From assembly GCF_005887615.1 (NCBI RefSeq), contig NZ_VANS01000002.1:62001-126000 (forward strand): a stretch of 64,000 bases of DNA, given 5' to 3'. This DNA is from Sulfitobacter sabulilitoris. GTDB taxonomy: Bacteria; Pseudomonadota; Alphaproteobacteria; Rhodobacterales; Rhodobacteraceae. Both the position numbers and the translations under genes were made by a program. Numbering within the stretch: position 1 is the stretch's first letter; every line of letters starts with the position of its first letter. Positions 27,300 through 35,255 of the stretch are shown here, piece after piece. Under the pieces are notes generated by a model. It was not told the DNA's origin and did not search any database. It was given only the letters and a program-made list of their open reading frames with translations.

Positions 27300-28196
27300 T
27301 CAGACGATTGCGTGGCCGGCGCGGCGCAGGCGGCGGGCGATTTCAGCGATGTGGTCGGGGCCGACCTCGCAGCAGCCGCCGATGATGGTGGCCCCCTGGC
27401 CGACCCAGCCCATCGCCATGTCAGCATAGGCGGCGGGCGTAAGGTCGGTGCGGTTCTGCAGCGCGTCGACGGTGGGCATGTCGGCCTTGAATTCCTCGCT
27501 CACCTCGACAAAGCCGTTGGCATAGGCGCCAAAGGGCAGGCCGCTTTGCGCAAGGATGGGCAGTGCCGCGGCGATCGCCTCGGGGCGGGTGCAATTGATC
27601 AATACGGCGTCGGGCCGATATGCGGCAATCAGCGCGAGCACATCCGACAGCGGCTCGCCCGAGCGCAGACGCGTGCCGTCGTGGTCTTCGACCGTGAATG
27701 CGATCCAGAAGGGTTTGCCGTGGCCCGTGCCGCCGCGCAGCGCGCCTTCGGCCTCGTTCAGGGAGGACACGGTTTCCGCCAGCAGCAGATCGACACGCGG
27801 CACAAGGCGGGCGGCCCTGGCGCCGAATCGGGCGGCGGCGTCCTCCGGGGGGACAACCAGATCGGGCCGGTACGAGGCCAGAAGCGGCCCGATGACCCCC
27901 GCGATACGCCCCGATCCGTGGGCGGTGCGGGCGGTCTCGGCCTGGTCCAGAGCGGTCGCTATCAACTCGTCCACGCGGTCGCCCAGACCGACCTTTTCAA
28001 GACGGCTTTCGTAGGTCGCATAGGTATTGGTCGAGGCGATGGTGGCGCCGGCGGCGAAATAGTCGGCGTGCACCGCCGCCACGAGCGCCGGGTGGTCGAT
28101 CATCACCTGCGTCGACCACAAGGGCGTTGCCGGATCGCCGGAGCGTTTGACAAGCTCTTGCCCAATCGAGCCGTCGAGAAGCGTTATGTCAGTCAT
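27300..28196 (-). CDS. Homocysteine S-methyltransferase family protein
   Basis: A 298-residue zinc methyltransferase barrel. The three zinc Cys are C202 in INCTRPE and C274/C275 in GGCCEVGP; LLDGSIGQEL marks the N-terminus. The family includes betaine-homocysteine methyltransferase and S-methylmethionine-homocysteine methyltransferase (MmuM); the length is nearer to MmuM. Lying between two FAD/GcvT demethylases, it may transfer a methyl from glycine betaine or another methylated compound to homocysteine, giving methionine. The donor is not shown by the sequence. Confidence 0.88.
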   Translation of the reverse strand: MTDITLLDGSIGQELVKRSGDPATPLWSTQVMIDHPALVAAVHADYFAAGATIASTNTYATYESRLEKVGLGDRVDELIATALDQAETARTAHGSGRIAGVIGPLLASYRPDLVVPPEDAAARFGARAARLVPRVDLLLAETVSSLNEAEGALRGGTGHGKPFWIAFTVEDHDGTRLRSGEPLSDVLALIAAYRPDAVLINCTRPEAIAAALPILAQSGLPFGAYANGFVEVSEEFKADMPTVDALQNRTDLTPAAYADMAMGWVGQGATIIGGCCEVGPDHIAEIARRLRRAGHAIV

Positions 28197-28263
28197 GTTC
28201 CATCCTTTGAGCGGGGTCGGAATTCTTCAGGAATTCGGGGCCGTTTTCATTGCAGGAAAACGA

Positions 28264-30711
28264 TTACGCCCGCAGCCGTTGGTTGTCAGGGTCCCATAGC
28301 GGGGCATCGGGTTGCACGACCGCGTGACGCATCTGGCCGAAGATGTCGATCTGCAATGCGGTGCCCGGCTGCGCCAGATCCGCGCGGATCATGCCCAGCG
28401 CGACCGATCCGCCCAGGCGATATCCCCAGTCGCCCGACGTCGTTTCGCCAACCACCGTGCCATCGTGCCAGATCGTCGACATGTAGGGTGCGTCCTGGTC
28501 GCCCGCATCGACGGTCAAGGTGACAAATCGCTTGGCCACGCCCCGTTGCCGCTCGGCCAGAAGTGCGGCCTTGCCTGGAAAGTCCTGCGGCTTGTCGAAC
28601 TTGATGAACCGATCCAACCCGCCTTGCAGCAGGGTGTAGTCGGTCGACAGGTCGCCCTTCCAGCTGCGGTAGCCCTTTTCGATGCGCAGGGAATTCAGCG
28701 CGAACATGCCGAAAGGCTTGGCCCCAGCGCCCAGCACCGCATCGTATAGGGCCGGGATATGGGCGTTGGCGGCGTGAATTTCCCACCCCAGTTCGCCGGC
28801 AAAGCTGACCCGCGCCAGCGCGCAGGGCCGACCCGCGACCTCCGCCCCCTGGTGCGACAGCCACGGCAGCGACAGATCCGCCCCGGTATCGAGGCTTTCG
28901 AACAACGCGCGGGACGCGGGGCCGGTGACGATCAAAGTGGAATAATCGCGCGTGTGATCGCTCAGCGTCAGACCTGCGGGCAGGCCGGTGTTCAGCACAT
29001 CCCAGTCATGCCATTGCGCGGTAGCGGCCGTGATCAGGGTAAACTGATCCTCGGCATGGCGCAGCACCGACATCTCGGTCAGGATCCGCCCCCGGTCGTC
29101 GGCGAAATAGGCAAGGTTCATGCGCCCGGTCTTTGGCAGCGCACCAGCGATGCGCCCGCGCAGATACTCCGCCGCGCCATCACCCGCGAGGTTGAACCGC
29201 GAGAATCCCGGCAGGTCGAGGACCCCGACGCCATCGCGCACCGCCTCGCATTCCTCGCGCACCCGCCTGGCCCACGGGCCGTCCCGGTCCCAGGTCTGCG
29301 TCGCCTGCTCCGAAGTGTCGTCGCCGGCCTGTGCGAACCAGTTGGCGCGCTCCCACCCGTTGTAGGCGCCCATCACGCCCCCCAGCGACAGCACCTTGTC
29401 ATGCACGGGCGAGCATTTGCGGTTTCGCCCTGCGGGCCAGGAGTGGCGCGGGAAATGCATCGCGTATTCGTGGCCATAGACCTCCATCGCCTTGGCGTTG
29501 CAATATTCCTGGTCGGTGTAATCGGTGTAGCGGCGCGGATCGGTCGCCCACATGTCCCATTCGGTCTGGCCCTGCGTGATCCACTCCGCCATCACCTTGC
29601 CCGCACCGCCGCCTTGGGTGATGCCGAAGGTGAACACGCACGCCTCGAAGGCATTGGGCACGCCCGGCATCGGCCCCAGCAGCGGCAACCCGTCCGGCGC
29701 ATAGGGAATGGGCCCGTTGATCACCCGACCGACGCCTGCGGTGCCCAGCATCGGCACCCGCGCCATCGCGTCCTCGATATACCATTCCAGCCGCTCCAGA
29801 TCGTCGGGATAAAGCTGAAAGCTGAAATCCTCGGGCATCGGATCGTCGGGCGTGATCCAATGCGCCTTGCAGTTGCGCTCATAGGGGCCCAGGTTCAGGC
29901 CGTACTTGTCCTGCCGCAGGTAGTAGGAACTATCGACGTCGCGCAGCAGCGGCACCTTGTGGCCCTGCTCCAGCGTCCATGCCTTCAGTTCGGGGATTTC
30001 GTCGGTCAGAAAGAACTGGTGGCTCATCGTTGTCATCGGCACGGTGCGCCCACCGTAGGGTTTGAACCATTCCCCCACGCGTTGCGCGTAGTAGCCGGCG
30101 GCATTGACCACCTTTTCACAGCGGATATCGCCCTTGTCGGTGTGCACGATCCATTCGGCGCCATCGCGGCTGACACCGGTCGCGGGGCAGAACCGTTCGA
30201 TCCTTGCCCCCATGTTTCGCGCACCCTTGGCCAGCGCCTGCGTCAACTGCGCGGGGTCGATATCGCCGTCGTCGGGATCATACAGCGCGCCCACCAGATC
30301 ATGTGTCTCTATGAAAGGGTATTTGTCCTTGATTGCCGCAAGGTCCATCATTTCGAGGCTGAGGCCCTGATACCGGCCCATCGACCGGGCGCGCTCGAAC
30401 TCCATCATGCGCTCGCGGCTGTGCGCCAGCCGGACAGAGCCGGTGACGTGGTAGTTCATCGGATAATCGACCTCCTCCGCCAGCCCCTTGTACAGACCCA
30501 GCGAATAGCGCTGCATGTTCATCACGGCCCAGGAGGTGCTGAACGAGGGGCAGTTTCCCGCCGCGTGCCATGTACTGCCCGCCGTCAGTTCGTTCTTTTC
30601 GAGCAGTACACAGTCGGTCCAGCCCATCTTGGCCAGGTGATAGAGCGTCGAGACGCCGACAACGCCACCGCCGATGATGACCACGCGGGCCGTGGATGGA
30701 AATTCACTCAT
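28264..30711 (-). CDS. FAD-dependent demethylase (dimethylglycine dehydrogenase type) with GcvT domain, second copy
   Basis: An 815-residue paralogue of the enzyme at 24839, with the same order: FAD domain (VVIIGGGVVGVSTLYHL, TAGSTWHAAGN) and GcvT domain (SFAGELGWEIH, SLRIEKGYRSWKGDL, DFPGKAALL). The FAD-proximal helix differs clearly from its partner (CPSFSTSWAVMNMQ against LRATANMTKLAR), which suggests a different amine substrate, for example dimethylglycine versus sarcosine. The start at 30711 overlaps the GFA gene by 8 nt. The gap to the methyltransferase gene is 67 nt. Clear family call; substrate inferred. Confidence 0.92.
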   Translation of the reverse strand: MSEFPSTARVVIIGGGVVGVSTLYHLAKMGWTDCVLLEKNELTAGSTWHAAGNCPSFSTSWAVMNMQRYSLGLYKGLAEEVDYPMNYHVTGSVRLAHSRERMMEFERARSMGRYQGLSLEMMDLAAIKDKYPFIETHDLVGALYDPDDGDIDPAQLTQALAKGARNMGARIERFCPATGVSRDGAEWIVHTDKGDIRCEKVVNAAGYYAQRVGEWFKPYGGRTVPMTTMSHQFFLTDEIPELKAWTLEQGHKVPLLRDVDSSYYLRQDKYGLNLGPYERNCKAHWITPDDPMPEDFSFQLYPDDLERLEWYIEDAMARVPMLGTAGVGRVINGPIPYAPDGLPLLGPMPGVPNAFEACVFTFGITQGGGAGKVMAEWITQGQTEWDMWATDPRRYTDYTDQEYCNAKAMEVYGHEYAMHFPRHSWPAGRNRKCSPVHDKVLSLGGVMGAYNGWERANWFAQAGDDTSEQATQTWDRDGPWARRVREECEAVRDGVGVLDLPGFSRFNLAGDGAAEYLRGRIAGALPKTGRMNLAYFADDRGRILTEMSVLRHAEDQFTLITAATAQWHDWDVLNTGLPAGLTLSDHTRDYSTLIVTGPASRALFESLDTGADLSLPWLSHQGAEVAGRPCALARVSFAGELGWEIHAANAHIPALYDAVLGAGAKPFGMFALNSLRIEKGYRSWKGDLSTDYTLLQGGLDRFIKFDKPQDFPGKAALLAERQRGVAKRFVTLTVDAGDQDAPYMSTIWHDGTVVGETTSGDWGYRLGGSVALGMIRADLAQPGTALQIDIFGQMRHAVVQPDAPLWDPDNQRLRA

Positions 30712-31087
30712 CTGTCTGTTCCTTCTGCCGGACGGGATCGGGAATGTCGTAATAATCGCCCTTGTCGGCGGTATTGATGTGCCGCACGAGGCGCAGCCCG
30801 GTCGCACCGTCGAGCGCACCGAGTGCCACGCCGGTGTCGGGATCGGCATCGGATTTCCAAAACAGAAATCCGCCGCAGGTCGGGCAGAACCCGCGCCGAA
30901 CGCCGGGTGTGGCTGAGTACCAGCGGACATCGCCGGACATCCGCAAGGCGTCGTCCATCACCTGCACGGCGGCCCAGTAATGGCCCGACTGCTTGCGGCA
31001 TTGGCTGCAATGACAGGCCGCGGGATCCCGCGCCGGCCCCGTGGCGGTGAATGTGACGGCGCCGCACAGGCACGATCCCTTGAGCAT
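30704..31087 (-). CDS. GFA (CENP-V/glutathione-dependent formaldehyde-activating) family zinc protein
   Basis: A 127-residue protein with the complete GFA zinc pattern: C6 and C8 in GSCLCGAV, C25-x-C27-x2-C30 in CHCSQCRKQSG, and C68-x2-C71 in GFCPTCGG. The founding member (Gfa) was proposed to speed the reaction of formaldehyde with glutathione, though that role is debated. In an operon with two demethylases that can release formaldehyde, this link is plausible. It overlaps the LysE gene by one base (TGATG) and the next gene by 8 nt. Confidence 0.9.
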   Translation of the reverse strand: MLKGSCLCGAVTFTATGPARDPAACHCSQCRKQSGHYWAAVQVMDDALRMSGDVRWYSATPGVRRGFCPTCGGFLFWKSDADPDTGVALGALDGATGLRLVRHINTADKGDYYDIPDPVRQKEQTDE

Positions 31088-31707
31088 CAGACCCTCTCCG
31101 GTGGTGTGGCGGTGCCCAAAAGAACGCCGTAAACGATGAAACAAGCGGCCATGACCCGGCGCACCCAGACGTTGAACACCACGCCAAGCGCCAAGCGCCC
31201 TATGCCCGCACCCAGCGCGGTAAATCCCGTGTAGCTGAGCGTGGTCAGGATGAGCGCGGTCGGCATGATGACCGCCATCTGCCCCCAGATCGGCACGTCG
31301 GGTTGCACAAACTGCGAGAATGCGGCCAGATAACCCGCCACCGATTTGGGGTTGATCGTGGCGATCGTCAGCGCGCGGATATAGACCGACCGCGCGGGCC
31401 GGGGATCCATCCGGACCGGGGCGCCCGCCATCATCCAGCCCCGGACGCCCAGGAATATCAAGACCCCCGCACCCAGCAGTTTCGCAACCTGAAACCCGGT
31501 CGGCGAGGCCGCGATCAACGCCGTGACACCCGCGGCCGACAGCAGCAGAAACAACGAGGCCTGCGTCAGGATCGCCAGAACCCCCACCATCGACCGGCCA
31601 AATCCCAGCGTCATGCCGTTGGTGATGCAATTGACCGCATTCGGGCCCGGCGTCGTCACGAAGACGACCCAGAACAGCGCGAATACACTCCATGCCTCGA
31701 CGCTCAT
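31087..31707 (-). CDS. LysE/RhtB family amino-acid exporter
   Basis: A 206-residue inner-membrane protein with six hydrophobic segments. LysE markers are WVVFVTTPGPNAVNCITNGM near the N-terminus (the TPGP motif) and GFGRSMVGVLAI, plus ATINPKSVAGYLAAFSQF in the centre. The family exports Lys, homoserine, threonine, methionine or related compounds. In this operon, methionine or glycine derivatives are reasonable substrates (inference). It starts one nt after the regulator gene and shares a base with the GFA gene. Confidence 0.9.
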   Translation of the reverse strand: MSVEAWSVFALFWVVFVTTPGPNAVNCITNGMTLGFGRSMVGVLAILTQASLFLLLSAAGVTALIAASPTGFQVAKLLGAGVLIFLGVRGWMMAGAPVRMDPRPARSVYIRALTIATINPKSVAGYLAAFSQFVQPDVPIWGQMAVIMPTALILTTLSYTGFTALGAGIGRLALGVVFNVWVRRVMAACFIVYGVLLGTATPPERV

Positions 31708-31708
31708 G

Positions 31709-32281
31709 TCAGTACACCGGCGGCGCGATGACCCAGATCGCCACGGCGGGATCGGGGGTGCGATTGGCCCAGCGGAACGGCTCGCCGCGAATGCGAAAGC
31801 TGTCGCCGGGGCGCAGGGTATGGGCGGTGCCCGCGATTTCGATCTCGAGCGTGCCCGAAACGATATATCCGACCTCTTGGGTGGGGCGCGTCACCTGTTC
31901 GGTGATGCGGCTGTGGGGCTGAAAGGTTGAGTGGACCATCTCAAAGTCATCGGTCAGGTCCGGCGACAGAAGCTCTTCGACCAGCCCGGCGGCGGTCGAT
32001 CCGATCTGGCGGCGCGCGCCGCGGCGCACGACAAACCCAGCCTCTTGCGCGGGGGCGGCGGCGTGACGGAACAACATCGACACCGAAACCTCGAGCAGCG
32101 ACGCGATGTGGCGCAGATCGGTGATCGATGGTTCGGACAGGTTGCGCTCGACCTGAGACAGCCAGCCGACGGACCGGCCCAGTACCGTGGCCATCCCCGC
32201 CAGCGTCAGCCCGCGCGCGCGGCGAAGCGCCCGCAGGTCCGCGCCCAGCGTGTCAGATGTGGCAGGTGCGTGGTGGCGCAT
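31709..32281 (-). CDS. XRE-family regulator with C-terminal cupin domain
   Basis: A 190-residue regulator: HTH_XRE domain at about 13-67 (LRALRRARGLTLAGMA, GRSVGWLSQVERNLSEPS) and a cupin sensor domain at about 110-186 (TRPTQEVGYIVSGTLEIEI, PGDSFRIRGEPFRWAN). Regulators of this type (PuuR-like) respond to small amines or carboxylates. It is the first gene of the compact run down to 24839, and a perfect inverted repeat lies 27-56 nt upstream of its start, so it probably regulates itself and the operon. Confidence 0.93.
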   Translation of the reverse strand: MRHHAPATSDTLGADLRALRRARGLTLAGMATVLGRSVGWLSQVERNLSEPSITDLRHIASLLEVSVSMLFRHAAAPAQEAGFVVRRGARRQIGSTAAGLVEELLSPDLTDDFEMVHSTFQPHSRITEQVTRPTQEVGYIVSGTLEIEIAGTAHTLRPGDSFRIRGEPFRWANRTPDPAVAIWVIAPPVY

Positions 32282-32307
32282 GCAAGGTCCATGAAATTAG
32301 CCGGCGT

Positions 32308-32337
32308 TTTTTCACGCTGCCTGAACATCGTGAAAAA
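32308..32337. promoter_or_regulatory. Inverted-repeat operator candidate for the XRE-cupin regulator
   Basis: TTTTTCACG (32308-32316), 12-nt spacer, CGTGAAAAA (32329-32337): perfect 9-bp arms with centres 21 nt apart, that is two helical turns. It sits in the 82-nt gap between msrC and the regulator gene, the right place for autoregulation. Confidence 0.6.
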
Positions 32338-32363
32338 TGCCAGAGAAATTTCATCGCCCCTGT

Positions 32364-32819
32364 TCAGCCCGGCGCAAAGACGGCGGCGAGGATGCGGGCC
32401 AGTTCGGTCGCGTCGACTGTCGTGAATGCGTTGGCCCGGTTGCTGTCGATGTCAAAGACGGCGATGACCGTGCCGCCCGAATTCCACACCGGCAGCACCA
32501 ATTCCGACCGGGTGGAGGACGCACAGGCGATGTGACCGGGAAAGGCATCGACATCCGGCACAAGCTGCGTCTGACCGGTGCGGGCGGCGGCACCGCAGAC
32601 CCCGCGCGAAAACGGGATCTGCAAGCAGCCATGCCCGCCTTGGTAGGGCCCGATCTTGAGCAGTTCAGGTTCGGTCACGCGGTAGAACCCGGTCCAGTCG
32701 AAGCGGTCGTCGGCGTGGTGCACCTCGCAGGCGATCGTCGCCATCAGGGCAACGGTATCGGTTTCGCCCTCGGTGAGCGAGGCGATCGTTTTTGCCAGTG
32801 TCGGGTAATCAACCGTCAT
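32364..32819 (-). CDS. msrC: Free methionine-(R)-sulfoxide reductase (GAF-domain fRMsr)
   Basis: Reduces free methionine R-sulfoxide to methionine. The 151-residue GAF-domain protein has the three functional Cys: C65 and C75 in GCLQIPFSRGVCG and C99 in GHIACASSTRSELVLP. The spacings of 10 and 24 residues equal those of E. coli YebR/MsrC (C84, C94, C118). Its gene is upstream of, and in the same direction as, the XRE-LysE-GFA-demethylase-methyltransferase run, fitting a methionine theme. Confidence 0.92.
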   Translation of the reverse strand: MTVDYPTLAKTIASLTEGETDTVALMATIACEVHHADDRFDWTGFYRVTEPELLKIGPYQGGHGCLQIPFSRGVCGAAARTGQTQLVPDVDAFPGHIACASSTRSELVLPVWNSGGTVIAVFDIDSNRANAFTTVDATELARILAAVFAPG

Positions 32820-32876
32820 GTCTGTGCCTTTTGCCCACGGCAGCGCCCCGAAAGATGTCGCGCCCCAAGACCGGGC

Positions 32877-34049
32877 TCAATCGCGTTCGATCGCGATTGC
32901 GGTGCCTTCGCCCCCGCCGATGCAGATGGCCGCAATTCCGCGTTTCGCGCCGCGCTTTTCCATCGCGTTGAGCAATGTCACCATGATCCGCGCGCCGGAT
33001 GCCCCGATGGGATGGCCCAACGCGCACGCGCCGCCGTTGACGTTCACGATCGAATGATCGAGCCCCATTTCGCGCATGAAGGCCAGCGGCACGACGGCAA
33101 AGGCTTCGTTGACCTCCCACAGATCGACGCTGTTCTTGTCCCACCCGATGCGGTCCAGCAGCTTTTGCGCGGCAGGCACGGGCGCGGTTGTAAACAATCC
33201 CGGCGCCTGGGCGTGGCTGGCATGGCCGACGATACGCGCGCGAATCGTGAGCCCTTGCGCCTCTGCCGCCTCCTGCGAGGCCAGAACCAGCGCCGCCGCA
33301 CCGTCCGAGATCGACGACGAATTCGCCGCCGTGACCGTGCCGCCCTCGCGGAAGGCGGGCTTGAGCTGCGGAATTTTCTCAGGCCGGGCCGAAGCGGGTT
33401 GTTCATCGGCCGCCACCGTCACCGCGCCCTTGCGCGACGTCACCTCGACCGAGGCGATTTCATGTTCGAACGCGCCGGAGGATTGCGCATCGAGCGCACG
33501 CGACAGTGACGCCAGCGCATAGTCGTCCTGAACCGCGCGCGTGAACTGGTAGGTCTCCGCGCAATCTTCGGCAAAGGTGCCCATCAGGCGACCCTTGTCA
33601 TAGGCGTCCTCAAGACCGTCAAGAAACATGTGGTCGACCACCTGCGCATGGCCCAGCCGCGCGCCGCCGCGCATCTTGGGCAGGACATACGGGGCGTTCG
33701 TCATGCTTTCCATCCCACCCGCGACGATGACGCCGGTCTGACCGAGCGCGATCTGGTCGAACGCGATCATCGCCGCCTTCATCCCCGATCCGCACATCTT
33801 GTTGAGCGTCGTTGCGGGCACGGCTTCGCCCAGCCCCGCCTTGAACCCCGCCTGGCGCGCCGGGGCCTGCCCCTGCCCCGCCGGAAGAACGCAGCCCATC
33901 AGAACCTCCTCGACGACGGCGGGGCCCGCCGCGTCCAATGCCGCCCTGATCGCCGCGCCGCCGAGATCAGAGGCCGACAGCCCCTGGAAAGCGCCTTGGA
34001 ACCCGCCCATCGGAGTCCGTGCGGCCCCGGTGATGACAACTGTCTGCAT
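32877..34049 (-). CDS. Acetyl-CoA C-acetyltransferase (thiolase)
   Basis: A 390-residue thiolase. The acylated Cys is C86 in LNKMCGSGMKA; the second site is H346 in ALGHPIGASGAR and C376 in ICIGGGEGTA; VNEAFAVV is the NEAF motif. Length and motifs fit biosynthetic-type acetoacetyl-CoA thiolases (ketone body, PHB or ethylmalonyl-CoA pathways), but a degradative role cannot be excluded. It ends 57 nt before msrC and is divergent from the STAS gene. The GGAG ribosome binding site (AAGGAGCAG) supports the 34049 start. Confidence 0.94.
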   Translation of the reverse strand: MQTVVITGAARTPMGGFQGAFQGLSASDLGGAAIRAALDAAGPAVVEEVLMGCVLPAGQGQAPARQAGFKAGLGEAVPATTLNKMCGSGMKAAMIAFDQIALGQTGVIVAGGMESMTNAPYVLPKMRGGARLGHAQVVDHMFLDGLEDAYDKGRLMGTFAEDCAETYQFTRAVQDDYALASLSRALDAQSSGAFEHEIASVEVTSRKGAVTVAADEQPASARPEKIPQLKPAFREGGTVTAANSSSISDGAAALVLASQEAAEAQGLTIRARIVGHASHAQAPGLFTTAPVPAAQKLLDRIGWDKNSVDLWEVNEAFAVVPLAFMREMGLDHSIVNVNGGACALGHPIGASGARIMVTLLNAMEKRGAKRGIAAICIGGGEGTAIAIERD

Positions 34050-34139
34050 TTTGTGCTGCTCCTTGCTGGGGGTGGATCACTGAAAATTAGGATTTGCGGC
34101 TTAGACAAGCGCGCAAGGGTCATTTGCAGGGATCTTATT

Positions 34140-34478
34140 ATGGAACTATCGACAAAAACAGAAGAGCCGTTGCGCATTGTGTCGGTGCGGGAGCCGCGAA
34201 TAGACGCGGCCGTCGCGATCGAGTTCAAGGATGCGATGCGGGCACGGACAGAGGACGGCCCGAATGTCGTCGTGCTGGACTTGAGCCAAGTGCAGTTCAT
34301 CGATTCCAGCGGGCTGGGGGCGATCGTATCCGTCATGAAGACCATGAGTTCGCAACGCCAACTGGTTCTTGCCGGTCTGACGCCGACCGTCGAGAAAGTA
34401 TTCCGGCTGACACGCATGGATACGGTGTTTCGCGTGTTTGTCACGCTTGAGGGTGCGCTTGCGACGCTGCGCACATGA
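34140..34478 (+). CDS. STAS-domain anti-anti-sigma factor
   Basis: A 112-residue SpoIIAA/RsbV-like protein. The phosphorylation motif VQFIDSSGLGAIVS contains S56/S57, and DLSQVQFID and VEKVFRLTRMDTVF are family blocks. Partner-switch proteins of this type bind an anti-sigma kinase when unphosphorylated. The kinase-like gene follows after 46 nt. No sigma factor or PP2C phosphatase is in the window. Confidence 0.9.
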   Translation: MELSTKTEEPLRIVSVREPRIDAAVAIEFKDAMRARTEDGPNVVVLDLSQVQFIDSSGLGAIVSVMKTMSSQRQLVLAGLTPTVEKVFRLTRMDTVFRVFVTLEGALATLRT

Positions 34479-34524
34479 CGTCCCACCGATGCGGCCAAAG
34501 ACCGCGAAAGACAGGAGCGAAATA

Positions 34525-35007
34525 ATGACGATAACGCATCTTCCGCCGTTCGACATCACCCTCAAAAGCGGTTCACTGGCCGTGAGAGAGGCTTTGCGGC
34601 ATCTGCTGGAACGACTGGGACCACTGGAATTGGACATCGAGGAGGCCGGCACCGTCGAACTGGTTCTGGCAGAGGCGCTCAACAACATCGTCGAGCATGC
34701 CTACCGCGCGCCCGAGGCGGCGGGACCGATCTGCATCAGGTGCAGCCATAAAAAGGATGGTCTGCACCTTCGGATACGGGACCGTGGCCTGAGCATGCCG
34801 GATGGTCCGCTGGCCGATGGCGGCCCTGCCAGAACGGAGATGATCTCCGGCGATCTGCCGGAAGGCGGCTTTGGCTGGTTCTTGATTCGCGATCTGGCCA
34901 AGGACGTGCAGTATCGCCGCGTCGGCATCGAAAACCGGCTGGACCTGCGGCTTGCCGTTGCGATGAACGCAACGCGCGGCGGATCCGTCCACGAATTACG
35001 GCCATAA
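34525..35007 (+). CDS. RsbW/SpoIIAB-like HATPase (anti-sigma kinase)
   Basis: A 160-residue GHKL ATPase: N box VELVLAEALNNIVEHAYRAP (about 43-62), G1 region IRDRGLSMP, then a G2-like GGFGWFLIRDLAKDVQYRR. Such proteins phosphorylate their STAS partner and bind a sigma factor or another target. The start at 34525 follows an AGGAG site. It forms a two-gene unit with the STAS gene at 34140. The target is not identifiable here. Confidence 0.88.
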   Translation: MTITHLPPFDITLKSGSLAVREALRHLLERLGPLELDIEEAGTVELVLAEALNNIVEHAYRAPEAAGPICIRCSHKKDGLHLRIRDRGLSMPDGPLADGGPARTEMISGDLPEGGFGWFLIRDLAKDVQYRRVGIENRLDLRLAVAMNATRGGSVHELRP

Positions 35008-35255
35008 ATTGACCGCAATTTGCCCGACAACTGCCCAGATCGCTTCATATTTGCGCCGCTATCGGATGTCATACACCACCTTGTAGCTGCATATAGCTTC
35101 CCTCGGCACCGCGCTTAACAGCCCCCACCCAGTGCGCGGTGTCGAGGACCTGCTGCTTCTCCCCTTGATTTGCATCTGATCGATATAGTGGCCTTGGACA
35201 GGCGGGCGTGTTGCGTCTAGGTTCGCGCCAGACACATCGATACAGGGACAAATTC

